Translations under genes and position numbers: made by a program
Assembly (NCBI RefSeq): GCF_047739745.1
Contig: NZ_JBLLVA010000002.1
Location: 372,001 to 436,000 of the forward strand
Direction of reading: 5' to 3'
Length of the DNA stretch: 64,000 bases
From: Pseudaminobacter sp047739745
Lineage (GTDB): Bacteria > Pseudomonadota > Alphaproteobacteria > Rhizobiales > Rhizobiaceae
In this document: positions 24,893 through 37,023 of the stretch, piece after piece
Numbering within the stretch: the first letter of the stretch is position 1
Layout of the letters: each line of letters starts with the position of its first letter
The notes under the pieces: model-generated
Told to the model about the DNA's origin: nothing
The model's database searches: none
What the model saw: only the letters and a program-made list of their open reading frames with translations

Positions 24893-25720
24893 TCAGGAAG
24901 GCAGGCCCGGCCGATCAAGGCCCTTGGGCGACAGCGTGAAGATCTCGCAGCCGGTTGCCGTCACGCCGACCGTGTGCTCGTACTGCGCCGAAAGCGAGCG
25001 GTCCCGGGTAACGGCGGTCCAGCCATCGGACAAGACCTTCACATGCGGGCGGCCGAGATTGATCATCGGCTCGATGGTGAAGATCATGCCTTCACGCAGC
25101 TCCACACCTTCGTTGGGGCTGCCATAGTGCAGGATGTTCGGAGCGTCGTGGAACAACTGCCCGACACCGTGTCCGCAAAAATCGCGCACCACGGAGCAAC
25201 GCTCGCTCTCGGCATAGCTCTGGATGGCCGCGCCGATCGCGCCAGTCCTTGCGCCGGGACGAACGGCTGCAATGCCGCGCATCAGGCATTCGTGGGTGAC
25301 TTCAAGCAGCCGTTCAGCCGCACGCTTGATACGCCCCGCCGGATACATGCGACTGGAATCGCCATGCCATCCGTCGAGAATGTAGGTGACGTCGATATTG
25401 ACGATGTCGCCTTCCTTCAGCGGCTTGTCATCGGGAATTCCGTGGCAAACCACATGGTTGATGGAAATGCAGGAGGATTTGGTATAGCCGCGATAGTTCA
25501 GCGTGGCGGGCAGTGCGCCATGGTCCATGCCGAATTCGAAGACGAAACGGTCGATGGCGTTGGTCGTCACGCCGGGCGCCACCATTGAGGCGAGTTCGTC
25601 CAGGCAGCGTGCCGTCAGATTGCACGCCTTGCGCATGCCGGCGAACGCCTCTTCGCCATAAAGCCGGATTTGTCCGGTATTTCGTGATGGTGCCGTCGTG
25701 GCGTCCAGATAGGTGACCAT
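24893..25720 (-). CDS. map: Methionine aminopeptidase, type I
   Basis: 275 residues from ATG 25720 (MVTYLDATT). It removes N-terminal Met from nascent proteins. The pita-bread fold metal ligands are visible in NIDVTYILDGWHGDSSRM (Asp pair), CGHGVGQLFHDAPNILHYG (His) and MIFTIEPMINLGRP (Glu), with the final Glu in SAQYEHTVGVT. The frame extends 22 codons upstream without similarity, so the shorter start is preferred. Confidence 0.95.
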   Translation of the reverse strand: MVTYLDATTAPSRNTGQIRLYGEEAFAGMRKACNLTARCLDELASMVAPGVTTNAIDRFVFEFGMDHGALPATLNYRGYTKSSCISINHVVCHGIPDDKPLKEGDIVNIDVTYILDGWHGDSSRMYPAGRIKRAAERLLEVTHECLMRGIAAVRPGARTGAIGAAIQSYAESERCSVVRDFCGHGVGQLFHDAPNILHYGSPNEGVELREGMIFTIEPMINLGRPHVKVLSDGWTAVTRDRSLSAQYEHTVGVTATGCEIFTLSPKGLDRPGLPS

Positions 25721-25859
25721 GGATTTGACCCAGCGCTTGCGGGCGGCTCGCAGAGAAGTGGCCGCGTTTGCCCCCTGATGTGACATCGGATCGGGCTGGC
25801 TTCAAGTCCCCCGCAGGTTGAAACGGTCAAATGCCGCATCGCGAAAGTGAGAGCCGGTA

Positions 25860-26378
25860 CTATGAAGCAGTTTGCGGCAGCAGCGTCTCAAGTGGGAGGA
25901 CGCCCTCGTCCTTCACGGTTCTTATGACGACATAGGTGGAGTAGCGGTCTATTCCGAGCTCACGTTCGAGCAGCGCGTCGACCAGGCGCTGGTAGGCGGC
26001 GATATCCTGAGTCACGATCTTGAGAACATAGTCGACTTCGCCGCCGACAATCCAGCAGGCGACGATCTCGGGAATATCGCCAACCGCACGCTCGAAGCGT
26101 TCGAAATCGCACTGCCTGTGCGCGCCAAGCGACACTTCCATCAAGATCGTCGCGACCGGCGCGACATGCCGCGTCGAAACCCGTGCATGATAGCCGGTGA
26201 CGATGCCGGCCCTTTCGAGCTTGCTCAGGCGCATCCAGGATTGCGCTGGCGGCAGCCCGATCTCGTCGGCAAGCGCCTGTTTGGTGATGCGCCCGTCACG
26301 CTGGACGGCATCGAGTATGCGCAGATCGATCGGATCGAGTTTCAGCAAAACCTTAAATCCCTGTGACTTCCCCGCCAT
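25860..26378 (-). CDS. Lrp/AsnC-family transcriptional regulator
   Basis: 172 residues. The N-terminal helix-turn-helix (about 12-60, LDPIDLRILDAVQRDGRITK) is followed by a RAM/AsnC ligand-binding domain (about 75-160) with IVACWIVGGEVDYVLKIV. Such proteins sense amino acids and act as octamers. The target is unknown. No amino-acid gene is directly divergent; guaB lies on the other side of a 220-base gap. ATG 26378 was chosen; an ATG three codons upstream is possible. Confidence 0.9.
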   Translation of the reverse strand: MAGKSQGFKVLLKLDPIDLRILDAVQRDGRITKQALADEIGLPPAQSWMRLSKLERAGIVTGYHARVSTRHVAPVATILMEVSLGAHRQCDFERFERAVGDIPEIVACWIVGGEVDYVLKIVTQDIAAYQRLVDALLERELGIDRYSTYVVIRTVKDEGVLPLETLLPQTAS

Positions 26379-26597
26379 CGGTATCACGCCGACATCGAAT
26401 CGTGAGCTTGATCCGATGAAAAAGGCCGAACGACGACGCGTCCGTCAACGCAATCTGTAGGTTGAAACGCAAAATGCGCCGGTGCGCTTTTCATGGGCGA
26501 GGAGACGTGGTACCAGCCGGTGCCATTCCGCAAAGGAAACAGAAGAGTCGGCGCAGCTTTTGAAAGCCAGCGACCGCTTACGAATCGAGGATTGGCA

Positions 26598-28100
26598 ATG
26601 GCAAAGATCATCGAAACCGCAACGGGCGCCATGGCGCTGACCTTTGACGACGTGCTGCTTCAGCCCGGTCATTCCATGATCATGCCGGGCGAAACCGATG
26701 TCCGTACCATCGTTGCCGGCGACATCGAACTCAACATTCCGATCCTCTCAGCCGCTATGGACACGGTGACTGGATCTCGCCTCGCCATCGCCATGGCGCA
26801 AGCCGGCGGCATCGGCGTCATCCATCGCAATTTCACGCCGGCCGAACAGGCCGAGCAGGTGCGCCAGGTCAAGAAATTCGAATCCGGCATGGTCGTCAAC
26901 CCGGTGACGATCGGCCCTGAGGCGACGCTTGCAGACGCGCAGGCGCTGATGCATGCCCATGGCATTTCGGGCATCCCGGTCGTTGAAAACGGCGGCACCG
27001 GCGGCCAGAAGATGGGCAAGCTGGTCGGCATCCTGACCAATCGCGATGTGCGCTTCGCGAACGACCCCGCGCAGAAAGTCTACGAACTTATGACGCGGGA
27101 GAACCTGGTGACAGTCAGCGAGACCGTCGACCAGAGCGAAGCAAAGCGGCTGCTGCATGCCCATCGCATCGAGAAGCTGCTGGTGGTCGACAAGCGAGGA
27201 AATTGCGTCGGGCTGATTACCGTCAAGGACATCGAAAAGTCGCAGCTCAACCCCAGCGCGGCGAAGGACCCGCAGGGCAGGCTGCGCGCGGCGGCCGCCA
27301 CCAGCGTCGGCGACGATGGATTCGAGCGGGCCGAGCGCCTTGTCGATGCCGGCGTAGACCTCCTGGTCATCGACACCGCGCACGGCCATTCGCAGCGTGT
27401 GCTCGATGCGGTCAGCCGCGCCAAGAAGATTTCGAACTCCGTTCGTATCATGGCGGGCAATGTGGCGACCGCCGAGGGCACGCAGGCCCTGATCGACGCT
27501 GGCGCGGATGCTGTGAAGGTCGGCATCGGGCCAGGTTCCATCTGCACGACGCGCATCGTTGCAGGCGTGGGCGTGCCGCAACTGTCCGCGATCATGTCGG
27601 CAGTGGAAACTGCGCAGAAGGCCGGCGTTTCGGTCATTGCCGATGGCGGCATCAAGTTTTCCGGCGATCTCGCCAAGGCCCTGGCTGCAGGTGCCAGCGC
27701 CGCCATGATCGGCTCCCTGCTTGCCGGAACCGACGAGAGCCCGGGTGAGGTCTATCTTTACCAGGGCCGCTCCTTCAAGGCCTATCGCGGCATGGGTTCG
27801 GTAGGCGCCATGGCGCGCGGCTCGGCGGACCGATATTTCCAGGCCGAAGTGCGCGATACGCTGAAACTGGTACCGGAAGGCATTGAGGGGCAGGTGCCCT
27901 ACAAGGGCCCGGTATCGGGTGTGCTGCACCAGCTTACCGGCGGGCTTCGGGCGGCAATGGGATATGTCGGCGGGCGCGACCTTGCCGACTTCCGCGACCG
28001 TGCAACCTTCGTACGCATCTCCAATGCCGGCCTTCGCGAAAGCCATGCGCATGGCGTTACCATCACGCGCGAGAGCCCGAACTATCCCGGCGGTCAATGA
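26598..28100 (+). CDS. guaB: Inosine-5'-monophosphate dehydrogenase
   Basis: 500 residues. Oxidises IMP to XMP with NAD+, the committing step of GMP synthesis. The N-terminal barrel starts LTFDDVLLQPGHS. Two CBS domains sit at about 95-215. The catalytic loop reads VGIGPGSICTTRIVAGVGVP with the active Cys. The flap contains AMARGSADRYFQ. The start ATG 26598 matches the family. The stop overlaps the following membrane gene (ATGA). Confidence 0.96.
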   Translation: MAKIIETATGAMALTFDDVLLQPGHSMIMPGETDVRTIVAGDIELNIPILSAAMDTVTGSRLAIAMAQAGGIGVIHRNFTPAEQAEQVRQVKKFESGMVVNPVTIGPEATLADAQALMHAHGISGIPVVENGGTGGQKMGKLVGILTNRDVRFANDPAQKVYELMTRENLVTVSETVDQSEAKRLLHAHRIEKLLVVDKRGNCVGLITVKDIEKSQLNPSAAKDPQGRLRAAAATSVGDDGFERAERLVDAGVDLLVIDTAHGHSQRVLDAVSRAKKISNSVRIMAGNVATAEGTQALIDAGADAVKVGIGPGSICTTRIVAGVGVPQLSAIMSAVETAQKAGVSVIADGGIKFSGDLAKALAAGASAAMIGSLLAGTDESPGEVYLYQGRSFKAYRGMGSVGAMARGSADRYFQAEVRDTLKLVPEGIEGQVPYKGPVSGVLHQLTGGLRAAMGYVGGRDLADFRDRATFVRISNAGLRESHAHGVTITRESPNYPGGQ

Positions 28101-28648
28101 CCAACATAACGGCTCGTCTCGCGCGGCATGCGGCGGCGCTGTGCGTCGCCTCCGCCTGCGTGTTTGCCGCGATGACTGTGCTGGAGTTCCTCTATTTCCG
28201 CAGCTTGAGCGGTGGTTTGTCGTCGCTCGATTTGCGCGTTATCGGGTTTACGCCGGATGAGGGCCTGGAATGGTTGAACGCGCTCGGACGTCGCGGCGCC
28301 GAAAATATTCTTGTCTGGCACTACTTGACGTTCGACCTGCTTTTCCCGGCGCTGCTTTCGGCAACGCTGGTCAGCCTTATCCTGGTGGCCGGCAACCGAT
28401 TGCCGCGGTTTGCGGCGCTTTCGAAACGAGTCCAGTCAATTTTGGCTCTGGGCTTTGTGCTGCCTTACACCGTGACGGACTACGCACAGAATCTTGCGGT
28501 GGCGCGCGTGCTTGCGGACCCGCTTGCCGCCAACCCGGACACGCTTTCGCTTGCGTCAGGACTGGTCGTCGCGAAATTCGCCCTTGGCGCGATTCCGCTT
28601 ATGGTCATCGCAGCACTGTTTCTGGCGGGTGAGGCAAAAAAGGCCTAA
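28097..28648 (+). CDS. Four-helix membrane protein of unknown function
   Basis: 183 residues with four predicted helices (around ALCVASACVFAAMTVLEF, LLFPALLSATLVSLIL, GFVLPYTVTDYAQNLAV and FALGAIPLMVIAALFLAG). It has no recognised catalytic motif. It overlaps guaB by four bases, so it is co-translated with guaB, but no functional link is known. Confidence 0.7.
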   Translation: MTNITARLARHAAALCVASACVFAAMTVLEFLYFRSLSGGLSSLDLRVIGFTPDEGLEWLNALGRRGAENILVWHYLTFDLLFPALLSATLVSLILVAGNRLPRFAALSKRVQSILALGFVLPYTVTDYAQNLAVARVLADPLAANPDTLSLASGLVVAKFALGAIPLMVIAALFLAGEAKKA

Positions 28649-28709
28649 CCTGCACGGAGCGCTCGACGACAGAGTATCGGAACGCGGGTCCGGTTGGACG
28701 CACGGTGCT

Positions 28710-29861
28710 CTATGTATCGAATATCGCGATTCTTTTGCGTTCAAACTTGAGCGCGATTTCGCCGCGAACCAGGCGGGCGGCGATATTTCCGAAGACTTCG
28801 CGACGCCAGCCCCGCATGGCCGGAATGTCGGCTTTTTCACCTTCGGCCGCGAGGCGGTCTATGTCGTCGCCGGAGGCGAGCACCTTGGCCGCAACGCCTT
28901 CCTTGTCGGCGATCTGCCGCAACAGGACCTTCAGAAGCTCGGCAGCGGCGCTGGTGCCCTCCGGGGCGGGGCCGACTTTCGGCAGGCGGGGCAGGGCATC
29001 CTTTGGAATGCCGAGAGCGCCATTTACGACTTCCAGAAGCGCTGTCGCCGTCGAGGAGCGTTCCCAGCCCTTGGGCACGGTGCGCAGGCGGGCGAGGGCG
29101 ACCGCATCGCGCGGCTGCTGCTGGGCGATCTCGTAAATCGCGTCGTCCTTCAGCACGCGTCCGCGCGGCACGTCGCGCTCCCGCGCCTCGCGCTCGCGCC
29201 AAGCCGCAACGGCCTGCACCACCGCCAGTTCGATCGGCTTGCGCAAGCGCATCTTAAGACGTTTCCACGCGTCATCCGGATGCGGATCGTAGGTCTCGCG
29301 GGAGGTCAGGATCTCCATTTCCTCGTTCACCCAGTGGGCGCGATTGTCCCGCTCAAGTTGGGTTTTGAGATACTTGTAGACGTCGATCAGGTGCGTGACA
29401 TCGGCAAGCGCATAGGCGAGCTGCCTTTCCGTAAGCGGCCTGTGACGCCAATCGGTGAAGCGCGACGACTTGTCGAGTTGGACCCCGGTAATCTTCTGCA
29501 CGAGCTGATCGTAGGACACGCTGTCCCCGAAGCCGCAGACCATGGCCGCGACCTGGGTGTCGAATACCGGGTGCGGAATGAGCCCGCCAAGATGGAAGAC
29601 GATCTCGATGTCCTGGCGGGCGGCATGAAACACCTTGACGACGCTCTCATCCGCCATCAGCGCGAAGAATGGGGCAAGATCAATATTCGGCGCCAGCGGG
29701 TCGATCAGCGCGGTAACTCCGGGCGCGGCCATCTGGATCAGGCAGAGTTCCGGCCAAAAGGTCGTTTCCCGGATGAATTCGGTATCGACGGTCACGAAGG
29801 CTGATTTGCCGAGTGCCTCGATGGCCGCTTCAAGGTCGTTCTGGGTCGTTATTACGTGCAT
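28710..29861 (-). CDS. rnd: Ribonuclease D
   Basis: 383 residues from ATG 29861 (MHVITTQ). 3'-5' exoribonuclease that trims tRNA and small RNA ends. The DEDD exonuclease motifs are FVTVDTEFIRETTFW (Exo I), KVFHAARQDIEIVFHLGG (Exo II) and YALADVTHLIDVYKYL (Exo III). A C-terminal HRDC-type region covers about 205-290. It is divergent from MFS gene transcription only in name: both lie on the minus strand and end before guaB's downstream gene. Confidence 0.93.
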   Translation of the reverse strand: MHVITTQNDLEAAIEALGKSAFVTVDTEFIRETTFWPELCLIQMAAPGVTALIDPLAPNIDLAPFFALMADESVVKVFHAARQDIEIVFHLGGLIPHPVFDTQVAAMVCGFGDSVSYDQLVQKITGVQLDKSSRFTDWRHRPLTERQLAYALADVTHLIDVYKYLKTQLERDNRAHWVNEEMEILTSRETYDPHPDDAWKRLKMRLRKPIELAVVQAVAAWREREARERDVPRGRVLKDDAIYEIAQQQPRDAVALARLRTVPKGWERSSTATALLEVVNGALGIPKDALPRLPKVGPAPEGTSAAAELLKVLLRQIADKEGVAAKVLASGDDIDRLAAEGEKADIPAMRGWRREVFGNIAARLVRGEIALKFERKRIAIFDT

Positions 29862-29939
29862 GAAATTTCTTCGGACAGAAAAGGAATATCTTTTCCTTTC
29901 AGTCTGTATCGTTTTCGTCAAGCTTTGCCGCCAAAGCCG

Positions 29940-31181
29940 TCAGACTCCGGGCTTTCCATCATCGCCGTTGCGCCGGATCAGGCGGCCGAAAATCGTCGAG
30001 GTCCGCAACAGGGCGATAAAGCGGCCGCGCCGGCTGACGGGCACCTTGCTCCGGGTTTGCATGCGCTGGAGCGTAATAGCGATGAAAGCTGCGTAAACCG
30101 CGGCTGAAAACCCGAACAATGCATGAGGCCCGAAAAATTCCATCATCATCGCCGCAGCGAACGGCCCGACGATTGCGCCGACAGAGTAAAACAGCATCAG
30201 TGCGGCATTGACGAGCACGAACTCGCCCTTTTCCGCCCTATCGTTGGCGTGTGCGGCCGAAAGTGAGTAGAGCGGCATCGCGAAGCAACCGAAGACGAAC
30301 ACATAAACAAAATTCGCCGTCTCATTGCTTCCGGCGAGAAAAACGATGGAAAGCGAGGCCAGCATCGCGCCCGTCGTGGTCGACAAGAGCACGATGCGCC
30401 GATCCCGTCGATCGGAAAGATAGCCCAGCGGATACTGGAAGACTGCTCCACCGATGATGCCAACGGTCACGAAAGTCACGACATCCGTCACCGACATGCC
30501 GATCTGTTCGGCATAGATGGGACTCAATGTGCGAAAGGCGCTGTTGGTGATGCCGACTGCTATGCAGCCGATGCTGCCGAGCGGCGAAATGCGCCAGACT
30601 CTCGCCAGATCGAGCCTGACGTCTTCCGGCGGCTGCGGGTTCGATCGATCTCCAAGGGAAACAGGTACAAGCGACAGGGTGGTCATGATCGACATGATGG
30701 CGAAGATCGCAAAGCCGCCCGATCCGAATATGGGGATGAGGAATTGCGCGCCGGTGACCGAGCCCAGATCGATAATGCGGTAAAGCGCAAGTACGCGCGC
30801 CCTATTGTGATTCGAAACACCGGAATTGAGCCAACTCTCGATGACGGTGAAGAGGCCGGCGAAACAGAAACCGCTGGCGAAACGAATGACCGACCACATC
30901 ACCGGATCGATGATCAATACGAGCAGAAGCGTTCCCACCGAAGCGATCGCCGCAAGCGCCGAAAACGACCGGACATGCCCGACCGATTTCATGATGCGCG
31001 TGATGGCGACGCAGCCGAGCAGGAACCCGGCGAAATAGGCGGTGCCCATGAAGCCGATAGCCGACGGCGAAAAACCCTCCTGCGCACCGCGCAGCGCAAT
31101 CAGCGTTCCCTGCAGGCCATTGCCTCCAAGGAGAATGCCGGCAGCTATGAGGAGCGGGATCAGCGGACGGATCGAGGACAT
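29940..31181 (-). CDS. MFS transporter (YcaD-like)
   Basis: 413 residues, twelve predicted helices. It starts SIRPLIPLLIAAGILLGGNG with GFMGTAYFAGFLLGCVAITR after the first helix, and has the central loop motif YPLGYLSDRRDRR, a classical MFS signature. Substrate unknown; YcaD/UhpC-like members export or import small organics. An upstream in-frame GTG at 31190 is possible. The gene lies 79 bases upstream of the rnd start codon on the same strand. Confidence 0.85.
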   Translation of the reverse strand: MSSIRPLIPLLIAAGILLGGNGLQGTLIALRGAQEGFSPSAIGFMGTAYFAGFLLGCVAITRIMKSVGHVRSFSALAAIASVGTLLLVLIIDPVMWSVIRFASGFCFAGLFTVIESWLNSGVSNHNRARVLALYRIIDLGSVTGAQFLIPIFGSGGFAIFAIMSIMTTLSLVPVSLGDRSNPQPPEDVRLDLARVWRISPLGSIGCIAVGITNSAFRTLSPIYAEQIGMSVTDVVTFVTVGIIGGAVFQYPLGYLSDRRDRRIVLLSTTTGAMLASLSIVFLAGSNETANFVYVFVFGCFAMPLYSLSAAHANDRAEKGEFVLVNAALMLFYSVGAIVGPFAAAMMMEFFGPHALFGFSAAVYAAFIAITLQRMQTRSKVPVSRRGRFIALLRTSTIFGRLIRRNGDDGKPGV

Positions 31182-31379
31182 CAGGCGCACGGTCGAGGGA
31201 AGGCTTGATCTGTTCCCTAGTGGACTATCGGCACCGCGAATGCTAGCGGCATTGCGACCGCCACTCGGTCAAAACTTGACAAAGTGGGGTGCGCATGCGC
31301 TTTTCGCGCGAATTTCAACGCCGGCTGCGAATGCCCGCCGGTCGCGAGCCATTTCAATACTCCATACCGGAATCCGACC

Positions 31380-33170
<1,791 letters not shown>

Positions 33171-33193
33171 AGCTTCGTTCGAAGATGTCTAAT

Positions 33194-33224
33194 AAAAAAA
33201 GCCCGGCAGCGTGCCGGGCTTTTG
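33194..33224. terminator. Terminator after aspS
   Basis: A-tract, stem GCCCGGCA(C) / GTGCCGGGC and T-tract: a strong intrinsic terminator between convergent aspS and the exported gene at 33243. Confidence 0.9.
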
Positions 33225-33242
33225 TTGAGCATCGAACTCCGC

Positions 33243-34442
33243 CTAGTTGCGGTCTTCATTGGCGGTGACCGTCACTCCGAGCGTCTTCGGCAGTTCAAGC
33301 GGCGCAGCCATTGCGCCGGCGGCGATCATTGCAAACGGTACCGGCGAGGTGGGTGCGGCCGTGACCTGGATGCTTTGCGGATCGTCGAGAAACGCATTCA
33401 CTGCCGCGGTTATCTGACCAGACAGTTCCGGATTGTTGAGCTGCGCGGTAAAGAACGGCACGACCGCCTTGGTCTGGTTGGCTATGTCCTCTGGTTTCAA
33501 GCCTTGCTGCTTGGCGTAATATTCCAGAATCCTGCTGGTGAGCGAATCGTCGTCAAAACGAATATTGGCGCCGTGAAACGTCAGTTGCTGCATCAGCCCG
33601 AGCATGGCGAGGCCTTGCGCCGAGTTTTCGGAGCCTTCCGGCTGCTCGGCCATCTTCTTTTGGATGTCCTGCAGTGATTTCACGAAGGCAAGCGTATAGC
33701 CTCCGAAGTCGAAACTGACGCCGAATGTGCCGGCGTCATCGACGGCAATGTCATACTGAGAAAGCGCGACACGGCCATCCGACGGCTGCCAGGAGCCGGC
33801 CATCTCGAAGGTTCCGTTGATCGACTGGTAGCCGAGACCCTCGATCATGGCCTTGGCGTTCGCGTCTTCGACCGTCGTCAGATCGGCGGAGAATTTTTCC
33901 GCGGCACCCGTGAACTCCAGCGGCTTGCCCTCGGCAGGCGGTGTCACTTGGATTGTCAAATTGGACAAGGAAAACACCGGCTTGTCGGCAAGCTTCACCT
34001 GTACGCTCGCCAATTCGGCAGATTCATACATCATCAACGAGCCCAGCGGGTCCGCCGGCTTGGCGGATGGAACGACCAGACCCGAAATAGTCATGGCGCT
34101 GACATCGGCGGCCGCCCGATCTTCGGCTATATGGAAAGGCTCGGTGGTGACGGTGTCGATCCGGTAGCCACCTCTCTCCTCGGAGACGCCCTCGATCGTC
34201 ACCTTTCCAACCTGTACGCGGTCGGCTTCACCGGGCACGCCCATCGTGACGCCTTCAAGAACCATTTCATCCGCGTCGCCGCTGACCTCAGTCCACTGCA
34301 GGTCCGTGCCTTGCTCGGCAAGCAGAGTCTTGAGGCGCTCGGCGATGTCGTTTGCGTCTTGCGCGAAAGCAGCGTGAAACGGCGCGCTGAACAAGGCGGC
34401 AGAGAGCGCGAGCTTTAAAAGTGTGGGACGGTAAATCGTCAT
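33243..34442 (-). CDS. Exported protein of unknown function
   Basis: 399 residues with a clear Sec signal (LKLALSAALFSAPFHAAFAQ). The mature part is rich in beta-forming, alternating segments such as LASVQVKLADKPVFSLSNLT and KVTIEGVSEERGGYRI, which suggests an AsmA/DUF945-like periplasmic beta-repeat protein; this is a pattern judgement only. No enzyme motif was found. It is divergent from parC. Start ATG 34442 (one codon later than the first Met). Confidence 0.7.
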   Translation of the reverse strand: MTIYRPTLLKLALSAALFSAPFHAAFAQDANDIAERLKTLLAEQGTDLQWTEVSGDADEMVLEGVTMGVPGEADRVQVGKVTIEGVSEERGGYRIDTVTTEPFHIAEDRAAADVSAMTISGLVVPSAKPADPLGSLMMYESAELASVQVKLADKPVFSLSNLTIQVTPPAEGKPLEFTGAAEKFSADLTTVEDANAKAMIEGLGYQSINGTFEMAGSWQPSDGRVALSQYDIAVDDAGTFGVSFDFGGYTLAFVKSLQDIQKKMAEQPEGSENSAQGLAMLGLMQQLTFHGANIRFDDDSLTSRILEYYAKQQGLKPEDIANQTKAVVPFFTAQLNNPELSGQITAAVNAFLDDPQSIQVTAAPTSPVPFAMIAAGAMAAPLELPKTLGVTVTANEDRN

Positions 34443-34648
34443 CATGTGTTCCTAGCAAGGTGTCACGCCTTGTTCCGTCGCCACCGGCGGCATTGGAAAG
34501 GCATCCGGCGACACATTGGTCGAAAACGCCAGGAAAAGGCAAATGGAAGATGTGAGGCGTGGCGGAAAGGCGATATTGCTTTCAAATCGGCCCTGTTGAT
34601 TGATTCGTTCCTCTTGCCGCGAATCGCCCGGTCGTTTAACCGGAACCC

Positions 34649-36925
34649 ATGGGAAAAGGGCTTTTGCCGCCGGGTGCCGGCGATGGCGACAATATTGAAC
34701 CGGTCGATCTGAAGAAGGCGCTGGAAGAGCGCTATCTCGCCTATGCGCTGTCGACGATCATGCATAGGGCGCTGCCGGACGTACGCGACGGTCTGAAGCC
34801 GGTGCATCGGCGCATCATGCATGCCATGCGGCTGCTTCGCCTCAACCCCGACCAGGGCTTCGCCAAATGCGCCCGCATCGTCGGCGAGGTGATGGGCAAG
34901 TTCCATCCGCACGGCGACCAGTCGATTTACGATGCGCTGGTGCGGCTCGCCCAGGACTTCGCGGTACGCTATCCGCTCGTCGACGGGCAGGGCAATTTCG
35001 GCAATATCGACGGCGATAACGCCGCCGCCATGCGCTACACCGAAGCGCGAATGACCGAGGTTTCCACGGCGCTGCTCGAGGGCATCACCGAGGATGCGGT
35101 CGACTATCGGCCGACATACAATGAGGAAGACGAGGAACCGGTAGTATTGCCGGGCTCGTTTCCCAACCTTCTTGCCAACGGTTCGTCCGGAATCGCGGTT
35201 GGCATGGCGACGTCGATACCACCGCACAACGCCGCCGAACTGTGCACCGCCGCGCTGGTCCTGATCGATAATCCTGACGCTTCGGTCGCGGACCTTTTGA
35301 GCAGCAAGCCGGACGATGGATTGGTGCAGGGGCCTGATTTCCCTACCGGCGGCGTCGTCATCGACAGCCGCGCGTCGATTGTCGAGGCTTACGAGACCGG
35401 CCGTGGCGGCTTTCGCGTGCGCGCCCGATACACGGTTGAGGACCAGGGGCGCGGAACCTGGAACATCGTCGTCACCGAAATTCCCTATCAGGTGCAGAAG
35501 GCGCGACTGATCGAAAAGATCGCCGAATTGCTGGTCGCGCGGAAACTGCCGCTGCTGGAAGACATCCGCGACGAGAGCGCGGAGGATATCCGCCTCGTCC
35601 TGGTGCCCAAGAGCCGGACGGTCGATCCGGGACTGTTGATGGAATCGCTTTTCAAGCTGACCGAGCTTGAAAGCCGCTTTCCGCTCAACATGAACGTGCT
35701 TTCGCGCGGGCGCGTGCCAAATGTCCTGTCGCTCAAGGATGTGCTGAAGGAGTGGCTCGAGCATCGCAAGGAAGTGCTGGTGCGACGCTCGCGTCACCGC
35801 CTTGCCGAAATCGAGAAGCGGCTCGAAATCCTTGCCGGCTACCTAATCGCATATTTGAATCTCGACGAGGTCATCCGGATCATCCGCGAGGAGGACGAAC
35901 CCAAGCAGGTGATGATGGCGCGGTGGTCACTCACCGACGTGCAGACGGAAGCGATCCTCAATATGCGGCTGCGCGCTTTGCGCAAGCTCGAGGAAATAGA
36001 GATCCGCACCGAATTCGACCGGCTGAGCCAGGAGAAATCGCAGATCGAGGCGCTTCTGGCATCCGACGAAAAGCAGTGGAAGACCATCGCCTGGCAGGTC
36101 CATAAGATCCGCCGCGACTTCGGGCCGGAGGAAAACACCACGCTCGGCGCGCGCCGCACGAGCTTTGCTGATGCACCGGACCATGATCTTAGCGACATCC
36201 AGAACGCCATGATCGAGAAGGAGCCGGTCACCGTGGTCGTCTCCGAGAAGGGATGGCTGCGCGCGATGAAAGGTCATCTCAACGACCATTCGTTGTTCAG
36301 CTTCAAGGAGGGCGACAAGCTCAAGCTTGCCTTCCATGCGCAAACCACCGACAAGATCCTGGTATTCACCACCGGCGGCAAGTTCTACACCATTGGCGCC
36401 GACCGGCTGCCGGGCGGCCGCGGCCATGGCGAACCGATCCGCATTATTGTCGATATGGACAACGATCAGGACATCGTCACGGCTTTCGTTCACGATCCGC
36501 AGCGCAAGCTGCTGCTCGTTTCACACCAGGCCAACGGCTTCGTGGTGGCCGAAGAAGACGTCGTCGCCAATACCCGCAAGGGCAAGCAGGTGATGAATGT
36601 GCGCTCGCCAGACGAGGCGCGCTATTGCGTGACTGTCGAAGGAGATCACGTCGCGATCATCGGCCAAAACCGCAAGATGCTGGTGTTTCCGCTCGCCGAG
36701 GTTCCCGAAATGGCGCGCGGCAAGGGCGTTCGGCTTCAGAAATACAAGGATGGCGGCGTGCTCGACGTCAAGCTGTTCACTCTGGAGACGGGCTTGAGCT
36801 GGCAGGACTCGGCTGAGCGGACTTTCGTCAGGACCCGCGAAGAATTGGTCGAATGGCTCGGTTCTCGCGCCGCCGCCGGTCGAATGGTGCCCAAAGGTTT
36901 CCCGAGAACCGGCAAATTCTCTTGA
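34649..36925 (+). CDS. parC: DNA topoisomerase IV subunit A
   Basis: 758 residues. The GyrA/ParC N-terminal region contains YALSTIMHRALPDVRDGLKP and KFHPHGDQSIYDALVRLAQD. The active-site Tyr is in AAMRYTEARMTEV. The C-terminal beta-propeller repeats (about 500-740) lack the GyrA box, as expected for ParC. ParE is not in the window. Decatenates daughter chromosomes. Start ATG 34649. Confidence 0.94.
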   Translation: MGKGLLPPGAGDGDNIEPVDLKKALEERYLAYALSTIMHRALPDVRDGLKPVHRRIMHAMRLLRLNPDQGFAKCARIVGEVMGKFHPHGDQSIYDALVRLAQDFAVRYPLVDGQGNFGNIDGDNAAAMRYTEARMTEVSTALLEGITEDAVDYRPTYNEEDEEPVVLPGSFPNLLANGSSGIAVGMATSIPPHNAAELCTAALVLIDNPDASVADLLSSKPDDGLVQGPDFPTGGVVIDSRASIVEAYETGRGGFRVRARYTVEDQGRGTWNIVVTEIPYQVQKARLIEKIAELLVARKLPLLEDIRDESAEDIRLVLVPKSRTVDPGLLMESLFKLTELESRFPLNMNVLSRGRVPNVLSLKDVLKEWLEHRKEVLVRRSRHRLAEIEKRLEILAGYLIAYLNLDEVIRIIREEDEPKQVMMARWSLTDVQTEAILNMRLRALRKLEEIEIRTEFDRLSQEKSQIEALLASDEKQWKTIAWQVHKIRRDFGPEENTTLGARRTSFADAPDHDLSDIQNAMIEKEPVTVVVSEKGWLRAMKGHLNDHSLFSFKEGDKLKLAFHAQTTDKILVFTTGGKFYTIGADRLPGGRGHGEPIRIIVDMDNDQDIVTAFVHDPQRKLLLVSHQANGFVVAEEDVVANTRKGKQVMNVRSPDEARYCVTVEGDHVAIIGQNRKMLVFPLAEVPEMARGKGVRLQKYKDGGVLDVKLFTLETGLSWQDSAERTFVRTREELVEWLGSRAAAGRMVPKGFPRTGKFS

Positions 36926-36998
36926 ACGCAGAGCGTGATCCCGAAACGAAGAGATCGAGCCTATTCCGATTCAATCGGAATTTGAACGGCCCCAAAGA

Positions 36999-37023
36999 AG
37001 CCCTCAGGCCGGGTGCCTGAGGG
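36999..37023 (-). terminator. Hairpin over the EamA stop codon
   Basis: GCCCTCAGG / CCTGAGGGC stem with a 7-base loop. The TGA stop of the EamA gene is inside the stem, and CTTCTTTGG follows on the minus strand. Probable terminator. Confidence 0.6.
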